NCBI GenBank assembly: GCA_007618135.1
Contig: PHFX01000157.1
Span: 1-62,316, forward strand
Direction of reading: 5' to 3'
Length of the DNA stretch: 62,316 nt
DNA from: Candidatus Brocadia sp. WS118
Lineage (GTDB): Bacteria; Planctomycetota; Brocadiia; Brocadiales; Brocadiaceae
The translations under genes were made by a program, and so were the position numbers. The notes beneath the pieces were generated by a model. That model did no database searches. It worked only from the letters and a program-made list of their open reading frames with translations, and was not told the origin of the DNA. Positions within the stretch are counted from its first letter, which is position 1; the number at the start of each line of letters is the position of its first letter. Shown here in pieces: positions 10,557 to 19,701 of the stretch.

Positions 10557-11330
10557 ATGACTTATCTGGAAGCGCTGATTCTTGCAATTATCGAAGGAAT
10601 TACTGAGTTTTTACCAATTTCGTCAACCGGTCATATGGTAATTGCCTCTACCTTTATGGGTATCAGCGATAATACCCTTACCAAAAATTTTGTAATCATT
10701 ATTCAGCTTGGCGCTATTTTATCTGTAGTGGTATTGTATTGGCGAAAATTTCTTACTTCTTTCCGGTTTTATTTGAAACTCGCATTTGCTTTCCTCCCTG
10801 CGGCCATTGCAGGTTTTTTCCTGGAAGATTACATTGATCTTTTATTGGCAAATGTCTGGGTGGTGGTTGCCTCACTTATTTCTGGGGGAATTATCCTGAT
10901 CTTTACCGATCGATGGTTTCAACATGCCGAAGGAACGGAAGAACAGGAAACATCATGGTTCCAGGGCTTTAAAATCGGCTGCTTTCAGTGCATTGCCATG
11001 ATTCCCGGAGTATCCCGTGCGGCTGCAACGATCATCGGCGGAATGACTGTAGGACTCAACCGGCGAACCGCTGCTGAATTCTCCTTTTTTCTTGCTGTTC
11101 CAACTATGCTTGGCGCCAGCGCAAAGAAGATGATGGACTCTTACAAGATAATTCAAAACCACGACATTACCATCCTTCTCTTTGGGAATTTCGTGGCTTT
11201 TCTTGTGGCCATGATTGCCATCAGGGCCTTTATCGGTTTCCTGAAGCAACATGGTTTTAAATGGTTTGGGTATTATCGTATTGTCTTTGGCGCAGCAATC
11301 GCTCTTATTGAACTTCTCATGAATCTTTGA
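10557..11330 (+). CDS. uppP: Undecaprenyl-diphosphatase UppP (BacA)
   Basis: An integral membrane enzyme of 257 residues that removes a phosphate from undecaprenyl diphosphate, recycling the lipid carrier for peptidoglycan and O-antigen synthesis. Both signature motifs are present: EGITEFLPISSTGHM (about 13-27) and PGVSRAAATIIGGM (about 148-161), each with the catalytic Glu/Ser or Arg residues. About eight hydrophobic helices are seen and length is typical. AAAGGA precedes the ATG. It may confer bacitracin tolerance, as in other bacteria. Confidence 0.96.
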   Translation: MTYLEALILAIIEGITEFLPISSTGHMVIASTFMGISDNTLTKNFVIIIQLGAILSVVVLYWRKFLTSFRFYLKLAFAFLPAAIAGFFLEDYIDLLLANVWVVVASLISGGIILIFTDRWFQHAEGTEEQETSWFQGFKIGCFQCIAMIPGVSRAAATIIGGMTVGLNRRTAAEFSFFLAVPTMLGASAKKMMDSYKIIQNHDITILLFGNFVAFLVAMIAIRAFIGFLKQHGFKWFGYYRIVFGAAIALIELLMNL

Positions 11331-11360
11331 TCAATTATAAATTTTTGAGATTGCCTCAGC

Positions 11361-11699
11361 CTACAAAGAGTCAATCCTACCATAGACATCTGTTAGGGGA
11401 ATCGATGGCTCTGGCCCGATTATTGAAAGATTAGCATTTGTCTCATCTTCTTTGTGGGGAGTGAAGTTCTGCCTGCGGATGTCCTTCTTTTCCTTCGAGA
11501 CAATTGCCATTCCAGTCACCCAATCGGTAATTTTCCTTACTTGGGTAACTACGGGTAAAAATATTTCCCCAACATTTTTTATGAACCCAACTCCTACAAC
11601 GTATTTATCACCACGTTCAATCATAATTTTCACATTCCTTTCAATAAGTTTACGTGAATAGGCTGTTAACTCACTAGCGATAGGTGTACCTGTTATCAT
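11361..11699 (-). CDS. Small hypothetical protein
   Basis: A 112-residue open frame without recognised domains. It contains a hydrophobic beta-rich middle (KYVVGVGFIKNVGEIFLPVV) and a charged C-terminus. No clear Shine-Dalgarno site precedes the ATG, and the gene stands alone, convergent with uppP. The composition is protein-like rather than shadow-like, because no gene lies opposite, but I do not recognise it. It may be a remnant. Confidence 0.4.
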   Translation of the reverse strand: MITGTPIASELTAYSRKLIERNVKIMIERGDKYVVGVGFIKNVGEIFLPVVTQVRKITDWVTGMAIVSKEKKDIRRQNFTPHKEDETNANLSIIGPEPSIPLTDVYGRIDSL

Positions 11700-11922
11700 A
11701 GTAAAATAACAAATAATTTATAACAGATAATATTTTAATAACTTGTGATAAAAATTAAAAAATAAGAGAGAAATTATCTGGCAGGTATCCGGCTTAAAAT
11801 GTCGTCAATTTCAATATTTCGTCGCATAATTAAGCAGTTAATTTTTTTCATAAGTAATCAATATCAAAAGCGACATTCGAGCAGGTAGGCGTGCTGGCAA
11901 TTTGCCGCAGCGAAGTGATACA

Positions 11923-12339
11923 TTACTCATCCGTGGTAAATGGATCGTCTGCCATTGTCCCACGGAATTTTTCCGCGTGGGTAAGGGCATCCTGGCGTTG
12001 CTGAAAGACATGGATACGGTTGTCGTTCGTTTCGTTGGTAATAAGCTCACTCTCAACAAAATAGGCCATATATGAGTCAATCTTATTGCCCCTGATTTCA
12101 TCGGTAACGACAACATGATCAACCCACGGGGCATTGTTTTTAAACCATCGTACTGCGCAGTAGATTGAACAAAATTTTTTTATAGAACGATCGCTGAGGA
12201 CAATATCCACCTCATAAATGGGCGTAATGGCAGAACCGTCGAAGGCGCAACGAGGGCTTTTCAGGAATTTTTGATACGCTACCCCGGCAATCGCAACAAT
12301 GATACTAATAACGAGTCCAATCCAGAATTTTTTTGTCAT
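11923..12339 (-). CDS. Membrane-anchored NosL-like protein
   Basis: A 138-residue protein with one N-terminal hydrophobic helix (about 5-23) and an outward-facing domain with CAFDGSAI (Cys31) and KFCSIYC (Cys57, Cys61). It resembles the NosL family of copper-binding lipoproteins but lacks a lipobox Cys. The three Cys residues are likely metal ligands. The ATG at 12339 forms an ATGA overlap with the preceding membrane protein gene, so it is the last gene of the four-gene operon. A longer frame upstream would overlap that gene heavily and is rejected. Metal delivery to a periplasmic enzyme is inferred. Confidence 0.7.
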   Translation of the reverse strand: MTKKFWIGLVISIIVAIAGVAYQKFLKSPRCAFDGSAITPIYEVDIVLSDRSIKKFCSIYCAVRWFKNNAPWVDHVVVTDEIRGNKIDSYMAYFVESELITNETNDNRIHVFQQRQDALTHAEKFRGTMADDPFTTDE

Positions 12340-13361
12340 GTAAATATCAGATGTATTGTTACCATCATAAGGGAGGCCAGCAGGCAAAAAGCAGACAAGC
12401 CATTTACCTTCTTGAAAAGATGCCCAGTTACATGCTGTGTTTCTGCATTCAAGCATAGCATGCGCAGGATGCCCATCCACCCAACCGCAAAGGTGCCTAT
12501 GACAAACAATCCGAGCATAATCGGTGCGTCAGGGACCACCCCTTTCCCCATAAAACAATAGATACAATGATGATAAGGAAGTTGCATGAGTCTTGGAACA
12601 ATGTTTTCAAGATACGTATAAATAACTACCGGAATATTGACAACCCCTACGATAGCCAGGCAATACAAGACAATTTTTCTATATAACGTAGTAAATAAAA
12701 GCCACTTTTTGGAAAGCAATAGAAATAACAAAGCAATAAGTATGATATTTGTCAGATAGTACAGGACAAACAATATCTTCTGAAAATGCCTTCCGAAAAT
12801 TGCATGAGGAATCATGGCTGAAGGTCGTAGGGGCACATCAAAGAAGGTGGCACAGCAGGAGACTGACATCAGGGGTTTCATCCGGAGTACGTAAAAGATG
12901 TCGGCAATACTATCAGCAAGCAGTACGCCACATGCGATGAGGAGAAAACACAAGTTCCGCCTGGCAAGCGGCGACGTGGATGCAGCTTTATCAACGTAAT
13001 AACACAGCAGCCAGCCTCCCATGATGAAAAAAGAGATGGGTTTAATAATTTGTAAAAAGGTAACGGTAAAAGGAAGAATTTGCGTAACACCAAACATGCA
13101 CATTGCACCGGGCACTTCTGGCACAAAACTCTGAAGCATAAAGTAGAACCACGGCCAGGCAAGCATCCTTACCGAAAGGATCACACATGCCAGGAGAAAT
13201 ACCAGATAACCCCTCTGTTCAAATTTACTCTTTGTCTCCAATGACATCGCAGATTCAAAACGAAGAAGCATCTTTAAGACGGCATAAAACAAAAATCCGC
13301 CTAAGAAGAGCGACAAAAAGGCAACAAACAGCATGATAAGGGTGTAGATGTTAACAATCAT
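12336..13361 (-). CDS. Polytopic membrane protein of ABC/NosL operon
   Basis: A 341-residue protein with about seven or eight hydrophobic helices and no recognised enzymatic domain. It carries several Cys and His residues facing a possible periplasmic loop, notably ACMFGV, VSCCATFF and YHHCIYCFMG, which could bind copper or haem or carry out thiol chemistry (inference). It is coupled by a TGATG overlap to the ATPase gene and by ATGA to the NosL-like gene, so the four products are probably made together as one membrane complex. Confidence 0.7.
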   Translation of the reverse strand: MIVNIYTLIMLFVAFLSLFLGGFLFYAVLKMLLRFESAMSLETKSKFEQRGYLVFLLACVILSVRMLAWPWFYFMLQSFVPEVPGAMCMFGVTQILPFTVTFLQIIKPISFFIMGGWLLCYYVDKAASTSPLARRNLCFLLIACGVLLADSIADIFYVLRMKPLMSVSCCATFFDVPLRPSAMIPHAIFGRHFQKILFVLYYLTNIILIALLFLLLSKKWLLFTTLYRKIVLYCLAIVGVVNIPVVIYTYLENIVPRLMQLPYHHCIYCFMGKGVVPDAPIMLGLFVIGTFAVGWMGILRMLCLNAETQHVTGHLFKKVNGLSAFCLLASLMMVTIHLIFT

Positions 13362-14023
13362 CAGAGTATTCTGCCGTTTTTCATTTTAAATACCACATCG
13401 GCAACCTTTTCAAACATTGCATCGTGGGTGGCAACAAGAATGGTAACCCCGCGTGCCTTTAGTTCATTCAATAATTCTCGTATCTGGACGCTGGTTTCTT
13501 CATCAATATTCGATGTCGGCTCATCAGCAATAATAATTTCTGGATTATTTATCAGCGCCCGGGCAATAGCTACGCGCTGCTGTTGACCTCCGCTGAGTTC
13601 CTCTGATGTGTGGTCTAACCGGTCGCCAAGCCCCATCTTTTCTAAAAGCAATTTTGCCCTTTCAAACCGCTCCTTATAACCGATTCCCCGTGGGACAAGC
13701 GGATAAGCAACATTCTCCCAGCTCGTAAGCCTCGGAATGAGATGAAAGTCCTGAAAGATAAAGCCGATCTTTTCACGCCGAAGCCGTGCAAGGGCAATAT
13801 CGGAAAATGGGGTAATCTCTTCTCCATACAGAAACACCTTACCCGCAGTAGGCCTGTCCAAAGTACCCATGACATTCAGCAGGGTCGTCTTCCCGGAGCC
13901 AGATGGGCCGTTGAATACCACAAAGCTGTTTTTCGAAATGGTTACGTTAATATCATATATAGCTCGTATCTCGTATTGTGAAGAATGGCTATAGGATTTA
14001 CAAAGATGTTCTGTTCGAATCAT
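13361..14023 (-). CDS. ABC transporter ATP-binding protein (LolD/MacB type)
   Basis: A 220-residue ATPase with Walker A GPSGSGKTT, Q-loop IFQDFHLI, signature LSGGQQQR, Walker B IIIADEPT and the switch His in ATHD. Its closest type is the LolD/FtsE/MacB group that pairs with FtsX-like permeases, and such a permease lies immediately upstream with a TAATG overlap. The ATG at 14023 is preferred to 14065 because of that coupling. It would power a mechanotransmission-type transporter rather than a classical importer. Confidence 0.9.
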   Translation of the reverse strand: MIRTEHLCKSYSHSSQYEIRAIYDINVTISKNSFVVFNGPSGSGKTTLLNVMGTLDRPTAGKVFLYGEEITPFSDIALARLRREKIGFIFQDFHLIPRLTSWENVAYPLVPRGIGYKERFERAKLLLEKMGLGDRLDHTSEELSGGQQQRVAIARALINNPEIIIADEPTSNIDEETSVQIRELLNELKARGVTILVATHDAMFEKVADVVFKMKNGRIL

Positions 14024-15171
14024 TATTTCATCAACACAACCGGTGACGCCGTTGATGACCTCCACGAAGAATAGACACTTCCAACCATAGTCAGGAGAAA
14101 GGCAAAAAAGAAACTAAGCAGGCAGGGCAAGGGTAAAAACCTTGCAGGCAGGGTAAATCTGGGCAGCATGGTTATCTCTGCAATAAAAAACTGCGCGATA
14201 AACGCACCGTTAAAACTCTTCACCCAAAGGACGGATAGCAATATGGCTATGGTAGCACCCAGGAAGCTAATGAGTAATTGTTCCATAGAAATGAGTTCTA
14301 ATACCTCCAGCGTCTGCCAGCCGGTAGCCTTCATGATGCCAATCTCCTTTTTTCGTTCAGACAATCCAAAACCAGAGGCAACCAGAATGGCAGGCACACC
14401 CAGGGCAAAGGCAACGACATAGAAAGCACTAAAGATCCCTTCCTTGAGCATAAATCCTTTTTTAACATATAACGATACCATCTGTTTGTCTTGCAGCCGG
14501 TAGGCTTCATGCTGAAAGATATCATACAAATCAGTCGCAATCTCAGAATTGTGCCCGGGCAGGGTATGAATTTGTATGTCCGTAGCGACATCCTGTTTGC
14601 CGAACAACTCCCCGGCATCCCTGAAAGACATGAATATCATTGAAGCGCCCCAGATACTGGAGTCTGAGGAAAAGATACCCACCACCGTAAAGACCTTGCG
14701 TTGCTGGCAGCGCATGCTGAACTGATCACCGGTTTTTAAATGAAAGTGCGTTGCTAATTCATATCCCACAACCACCTCATGGGAATTTTCAAAAAGCCTG
14801 CCTGAAACACAGGAAATGGATTCAGGGACATCTTCTTGGTTGATACCAACAATAATCGCCAGTTTATTTTGTAAAAATCCCCGGCCAATAATCCGTGGTA
14901 CTACCCTTGTCACCCCAAAGATCTTTTTAATCTCATCCAGGTATTTCAGTGGAACGGCGGCATTTCTACCAAATTCGTCATAGGTCAGGTAAAGATCGGC
15001 GCCGGCATTTACGGAGATGAGCGATTGCCCCCGTACCCCTTCAGAGATGGCAATGGCGGTTATGAAAGGAGAAAGGATGGCAATAAGGCAGAGACAGACG
15101 ACAACCGTCTTTGCCCTGTGTCGCAATAAGTTTTCTGTTGCCAGGAATAATAAATTTAAATGTTTATTCAC
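14023..15171 (-). CDS. FtsX/MacB-like ABC permease
   Basis: A 382-residue permease with an N-terminal helix (about 20-42), a periplasmic MacB-type core domain (about 43-245) and three C-terminal helices of an FtsX domain (about 250-372, with ERKKEIGIMKATGW). It starts with GTG and has no clear Shine-Dalgarno spacing. As first gene of the operon it should form the membrane unit with the ATPase. The substrate is unknown; the NosL-like and Cys-rich partners suggest metal or metalloenzyme assembly (inference). Confidence 0.88.
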   Translation of the reverse strand: MNKHLNLLFLATENLLRHRAKTVVVCLCLIAILSPFITAIAISEGVRGQSLISVNAGADLYLTYDEFGRNAAVPLKYLDEIKKIFGVTRVVPRIIGRGFLQNKLAIIVGINQEDVPESISCVSGRLFENSHEVVVGYELATHFHLKTGDQFSMRCQQRKVFTVVGIFSSDSSIWGASMIFMSFRDAGELFGKQDVATDIQIHTLPGHNSEIATDLYDIFQHEAYRLQDKQMVSLYVKKGFMLKEGIFSAFYVVAFALGVPAILVASGFGLSERKKEIGIMKATGWQTLEVLELISMEQLLISFLGATIAILLSVLWVKSFNGAFIAQFFIAEITMLPRFTLPARFLPLPCLLSFFFAFLLTMVGSVYSSWRSSTASPVVLMK

Positions 15172-15275
15172 TCTTTGCGATTAAAATGGTATTATAAGGA
15201 ACCCATACCTGATAATAAAAAGTATTTCAGATTATATTGAAAATATCTTTGTATATTCAATGGAATTATGGTGAC

Positions 15276-15304
15276 TTGACATACATTATATCGTACGATA
15301 CCAT
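15276..15304 (+). promoter_or_regulatory. Candidate promoter with palindromic operator
   Basis: TTGACA (15276-15281) stands 17 bases before TACCAT (15299-15304), and a perfect 12-base palindrome TATCGTACGATA (15289-15300) sits between them. It lies about 60 bases before the retropepsin-like gene. The weak -10 and strong palindrome suggest a repressor-controlled promoter. Confidence 0.45.
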
Positions 15305-15360
15305 GCCGGTAAATCGATAAAAATAGATGGTGCGTTGAATGACCTTGATAAGGAATCTGA

Positions 15361-15744
<384 letters not shown>

Positions 15745-15889
15745 GCAGATAGGTGGACAATACCCACCACACCTTGTTGCCTCACCTTAAAAGCCCGGGG
15801 CATACAAAACCAGACAATTATCATAATTCAGCATAATAAATTCTCAAGCCTAATAACGAAATACAGTTCACAATTCTATTCATTATTGG

Positions 15890-15918
15890 TTGACATCATA
15901 CATTTCATGTAATAATAT
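15890..15918 (+). promoter_or_regulatory. Sigma-70-type promoter
   Basis: TTGACA (15890-15895), a 17-base spacer and TAATAT (15913-15918) make a near-consensus promoter. It could drive the toxin-antitoxin pair at 16082-16550 with a leader of about 157 bases. The -10 box overlaps the ATG of the HepT remnant. Confidence 0.6.
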
Positions 15919-16015
15919 GCTGACAGCGGTAATGAGAAATATCGAACTTTTGGGCGAAGCTGCCAAATTGCTATCAGATGAAACTAAAGAAAATAGATTG
16001 AAGGGGGAAAGATAA
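15917..16015 (+). pseudogene. HepT (DUF86) fragment
   Basis: Encodes 32 residues containing AVMRNIELLGEAAKLL, which matches the core helix of HepT-family ribonuclease toxins (typically AVIRNLEIIGEA). The N-terminal part and the C-terminal RxxxxHxY catalytic motif are absent, as is the partner MNT antitoxin. It is a remnant of a lost HepT/MNT system beside an intact Phd/RelE-type pair. Confidence 0.6.
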
Positions 16016-16081
16016 GGCTACTCCCTATCCCGATTATGCGACAAAATACATCACATAATAATCAGAAATCAGGAGGTATTT

Positions 16082-16291
16082 ATGTTGGAACTTCATAAAA
16101 AAATAGTAATTGATGAAAACAGTAAGCCGATTGCAGTTCAGATACCAATTGAGGAATTCGAACGTTTGGAGGAAGTAATAGAAAATTACGGCTTGTCAAA
16201 ATTAATGGACGAAGTAAAAAGTGATGAGCGAGTTACAGGTGAAGATGCAAAAAAATATTATCAATCATTGAAACAAAATGTGGAAAGTTGA
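16082..16291 (+). CDS. Antitoxin, Phd/RelB-like
   Basis: A 69-residue acidic protein with an N-terminal strand segment (KIVIDENSKPIAVQIPIEEFERLEEV) typical of Phd/YefM-type DNA-binding antitoxins, then a charged helical tail. A strong AGGAGG lies five bases before the ATG. It overlaps the following toxin gene by 14 bases. It should neutralise the toxin by binding its active site and repress the shared promoter, as in other type II systems. Confidence 0.8.
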   Translation: MLELHKKIVIDENSKPIAVQIPIEEFERLEEVIENYGLSKLMDEVKSDERVTGEDAKKYYQSLKQNVES

Positions 16292-16550
16292 ATATACAAA
16301 ACGTTTTCTTAAAGAACTCGTCAAATTACCCAAAGAAATACAAACTAGGGCGGAGGAAATAGTTTTTAATGAACTACCATCTTTCAATCCCTTTGAACTT
16401 GGATATATTCAACGAATGACAGGTTATCCGGATAAATATAAAATCCGCTTTGGAAATTATAGAATAGGCATCACAATAGATAAAGATAAACAGATTGTTG
16501 TTTGTCAACGTGTTGCACATCGTAAAGACATTTACAAAATATTTCCGTAG
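16278..16550 (+). CDS. RelE/ParE-superfamily toxin
   Basis: A 90-residue basic protein with the fold signature of RelE/ParE toxins: YTKRFLKELVKLPKEIQ at the N-terminus, YKIRFGNYRIGI in the central strands and VVCQRVAHRKDIYKIFP at the C-terminus. The conserved Arg and His residues of the RelE-type mRNA interferase subgroup are present. Its start lies inside the antitoxin gene, as usual for this arrangement. Whether it cleaves ribosome-bound mRNA or poisons gyrase cannot be decided from sequence alone. Confidence 0.85.
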   Translation: MWKVEYTKRFLKELVKLPKEIQTRAEEIVFNELPSFNPFELGYIQRMTGYPDKYKIRFGNYRIGITIDKDKQIVVCQRVAHRKDIYKIFP

Positions 16551-16698
16551 ACATCACATAAACAATTAAATACAGCCAACCGTAAAATAGACGAATGGTT
16601 TAAAAAGAATGGCAATTTTATACCGAATATTTTCGTCTAGTCAATTGAGTTTCAAAATACTTATAGCTACATAGCGATCAATTATTCATCTTGAGCAA

Positions 16699-17220
16699 GT
16701 GATGAGCAGCAACAAAATTCTCAATCCTATCCCCGCTATTACCGAAGTCGATCGAATTGCTGCGATTCAAGACCCGATCATTCGCAATTTACAGATCACA
16801 CAGTGCTATCACGAATTGTCTGCCGTGCTCGCAGAAAGAACTAGACTGAGCGCTAATTGGTGTACGTTTGCAACCTGGGCATCAAAGCAAGCTGGTCAGA
16901 CGATTCGGACGGAAGACCTCGTGCGCTCACTGGAAAACATCCTCGATACTGAACCCACCGTAACACGGGCAATCAAAAACGTTGTCACAACCACTCACCA
17001 CATCGGTGGAAAACGTGATCTGCCGGAAAACGAGAAGACGGTACTTGAAATCTTAAACCCGTTTGAGGCAATCGACCGGGCTGACCTGCCGGATCGGCTG
17101 CACTTCATTATCGACCTGTTCCGATGTTACCAGGAATTGAAAGATCTCTTTGAGCCCCCTTTTACTGCCGAACAAGTCACAGCAATAAAAAACGGCCACC
17201 TTCCTGATGGCCGATTATGA
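16699..17220 (+). CDS. Unrecognised 173-residue protein
   Basis: A helical, soluble protein that I do not recognise with confidence. A motif SANWCTFATWASKQAGQTIR (about 49-68) resembles the N-terminus of larger uncharacterised proteins seen in distant bacteria, so this could be a truncated version or a horizontally acquired gene. Base use is more GC-rich than in the neighbouring toxin-antitoxin genes. The C-terminus ends at a GGCC-rich hairpin (17191-17213). The start could be GTG 16699 or ATG 16702; the Shine-Dalgarno site is weak. Confidence 0.6.
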   Translation: MMSSNKILNPIPAITEVDRIAAIQDPIIRNLQITQCYHELSAVLAERTRLSANWCTFATWASKQAGQTIRTEDLVRSLENILDTEPTVTRAIKNVVTTTHHIGGKRDLPENEKTVLEILNPFEAIDRADLPDRLHFIIDLFRCYQELKDLFEPPFTAEQVTAIKNGHLPDGRL

Positions 17221-17270
17221 ATATTTCTGTCGTTGAATGACTCAATTAGTATAAAAGCTTTAGGCCTCTA

Positions 17271-19520
17271 CTAAAACTGATAGCTCAGGCCGGCAAAAAA
17301 CGTCCTTCCCGGCCTGGGTAGATCGTCTGGTATGACAGTAGGCCCTGGATCACTATAGTCCTTGTCAAGCAGATTGAACACCGTCCCCTGTATTTCCAAG
17401 GTTTTGAAGAACTCTTTTGCAATGACAGAAAGATTCAGGAGTGCGTAAGCAGACAAGTCATCCCTGGGGTCATCGTCTTCCCGGGAACGTGACCCGCTGA
17501 CAAAGGTGCTCAGGTTGGTATTGATATATTTTGGATAGTGTACATTTACCCCGAAGTTGCCGTAATGTTGGGCAACGAATGGGAGATCATTTCCATGGTT
17601 ATCCTCAGGATTCTGGAAGGTATAGTTCATAAAAATGTAATTGTCTTTGACGATATTCACCTTCGTCTCCATCTCAATGCCCTGGACATGGGCATTCCCA
17701 GCATTTTCATACTGGGATGTGTTTTGGTTGGGGGGCGGTAGGCTATGCAATACAATCAGATCCTCTATATCGTTATAGAAATAATTAATACTGCTGGTGA
17801 CATGTTTGTTGAACTGATAACTTAAACCGACCTCATATGTTTTAATTTTTTCCGGATCTAAATCCTCATTTCCCAGAATGGCTGGCTGATTCTTGGTAAA
17901 CATCTCTATAAAGTTGGGGGCACGGAATGCCTCTCCATAAAGCACCTTTAATGACGCATTCTTCATAAATGCCCATGTTAATCCTGATCTCGGACTAGTT
18001 GCCCCTCCAAAATCGCTATATTGATCATGCCTTACCCCAAGGGTGAGGTTTAAGGTATCAGTGATATCCCAGGTATCTTGCAAATAAACCGCCCATATCC
18101 TTCGCGTGACTTCTTTTATAAAGGGGTAATCATCTGAAACGTCCTGGATAGAAGGCAAGGGACTCAGCGTTGCAGGATCAAAATTGGTAAAAAACTCGAC
18201 ATTCGTTTGGTTAATCAAGCGATATTCCAGACCCAGGGTAAGGGTATTCTCATCAAACAATTTATAATCAAAAGGAATCTCTGTGCCGACGATCTTTTCA
18301 CTCACCTTGGCGTCACCAATGAACCCATCCGGGAAAGTGTTAAATATGTCCGGGATTCCATCTCCATTTATATCCAAAGGTAGGGTTGTGCCATCCGGCA
18401 AGGCTTTGACGAAATTATCAGCGTCAATTTGATCGTAATATATCCTTGGTTTTATCGTAAATTTTTCATCGATACTCTTTCTGTATCCTACTTCGCCAAA
18501 TACATGATTATCCTCAATAGATGATCCATCCGCTAAAGCATATTGAGGCCCTACAAATGGGTCAAAATTTTTATTACTGTACCATCCCTGAAACCAAAAA
18601 TCAGAATAAGCAACTTTCAAATGCATGTCATATTCCTGCCTGCCATCATGTACACTTCCTGGCGCTTGTGAGGCTGCAGAAAACCCAAGAGGGGAAAGGG
18701 CATTGTCAAGGTTCGTTTGGCTATCACTCTCTATAATACCATTAAAGCCACTGGTTTGACGGTAATGCAACATCCCTGAAATCTCGATCTTTCCTAATAC
18801 CTTCCCGAATATAATATTCTCTTCGTATGTGTCGAAACTTCCATAACCACTGCTGATCTTTACGCCATCGATGTCTTTTGCATCCTTTGTAATAATCTCG
18901 ATAACCGCAGAAAATGCATTTTCTCCGTATAAAGCGGAGCCAGGTCCACGGATGATCTCTATCTTCTTGATATTTTCCACAGGAAAATCATCAAATTCAG
19001 TTAAGGCTCCTCCTGTCAGTGGATCATTTACAAAATGCCCATCAAGCATTACCCTTATTCTGTTTGCGTAAATTGAGTTTGCAAGGCCACGCACGGCAGG
19101 CATTGTTTCCCCGAATGATGCCGTCTTCAAAATCTCAAATCCGGGTACCGTCCTCAATATTTCAACAAAGGTGCGGTATCCTAGATTCTTGATCTCCTCA
19201 GCCGTAATTACCGTAACGATGCTCGGTGCCTTGCTGACTGGGGTTTCAAGCCTTGTTGCAATAGTTACTTCCTCCTTAAGACCAAACCAGATGGCCTCGG
19301 CAGCGATTTCTTCTGCCAGGGCAACTTCCATATCCTGTGGATGCTTGTCCTTCTTATCGGATAGGGTCCCCGTTGATTGAGTTGCTTCCGTGATTGTAAT
19401 CGAGGATGTATCTGTACCTTCGGCAAAAGTTTCGGATAAATTGGAGAAAAGGAACCATAGTTGGAAAAGGTTTAAGAAGAGGATGATCAGAGATAGATCA
19501 TTTGTTGTGGATTTGGCCAT
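17271..19520 (-). CDS. TonB-dependent outer membrane receptor
   Basis: A 749-residue receptor with a signal peptide (about 1-33, ending at ETFAEG), a short linker, a plug domain (about 95-205: APSIVTVITAEEIKNLGYRT...IEIIRGPGSALYGENAF) and a 22-strand beta-barrel ending in the aromatic LSYQF, as expected for outer membrane assembly. It resembles the CirA/FepA type and probably imports ferric chelates or another scarce nutrient using TonB-ExbB-ExbD, none of which is encoded in the window. It lies 181 bases downstream of a close paralogue in the same direction. Confidence 0.93.
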   Translation of the reverse strand: MAKSTTNDLSLIILFLNLFQLWFLFSNLSETFAEGTDTSSITITEATQSTGTLSDKKDKHPQDMEVALAEEIAAEAIWFGLKEEVTIATRLETPVSKAPSIVTVITAEEIKNLGYRTFVEILRTVPGFEILKTASFGETMPAVRGLANSIYANRIRVMLDGHFVNDPLTGGALTEFDDFPVENIKKIEIIRGPGSALYGENAFSAVIEIITKDAKDIDGVKISSGYGSFDTYEENIIFGKVLGKIEISGMLHYRQTSGFNGIIESDSQTNLDNALSPLGFSAASQAPGSVHDGRQEYDMHLKVAYSDFWFQGWYSNKNFDPFVGPQYALADGSSIEDNHVFGEVGYRKSIDEKFTIKPRIYYDQIDADNFVKALPDGTTLPLDINGDGIPDIFNTFPDGFIGDAKVSEKIVGTEIPFDYKLFDENTLTLGLEYRLINQTNVEFFTNFDPATLSPLPSIQDVSDDYPFIKEVTRRIWAVYLQDTWDITDTLNLTLGVRHDQYSDFGGATSPRSGLTWAFMKNASLKVLYGEAFRAPNFIEMFTKNQPAILGNEDLDPEKIKTYEVGLSYQFNKHVTSSINYFYNDIEDLIVLHSLPPPNQNTSQYENAGNAHVQGIEMETKVNIVKDNYIFMNYTFQNPEDNHGNDLPFVAQHYGNFGVNVHYPKYINTNLSTFVSGSRSREDDDPRDDLSAYALLNLSVIAKEFFKTLEIQGTVFNLLDKDYSDPGPTVIPDDLPRPGRTFFAGLSYQF

Positions 19521-19669
19521 GCTAGTGGAGAAAAACTCCCTCTGTGCAAGAGAACTGATTTACTACCCACTTTTATTCACACGTTATACGCTTCTAGAAA
19601 ATGCTTTCAATGAAAACATTTCCCTCTAGTAAACATCTTAAATAAGCTGGCATTCTGTTCCTTCGTGTC

Positions 19670-19690
19670 ATTCCCACGTACGTGGGAATC
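19670..19690. repeat. Short perfect palindrome
   Basis: ATTCCCACGTACGTGGGAAT forms a perfect palindrome in the gap between the two receptor genes. It may be a dispersed repeat unit or a weak transcription stop. Confidence 0.55.
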
Positions 19691-19701
19691 TCTGATGGCT
19701 G

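Larger units (their letters stand above)
15745..16081. other. Gap with promoter and HepT remnant
   Basis: The stretch holds a short GGTGG/CCACC hairpin (15752-15768), a sigma-70-type promoter and a HepT-like remnant, the last two listed separately. Nothing else is seen. Confidence 0.6.

Noticed and set aside
12340-12480. N-terminal extension of the NosL-like gene
   Set aside because: It lies wholly inside the preceding membrane protein gene, and the ATGA overlap gives a better start.
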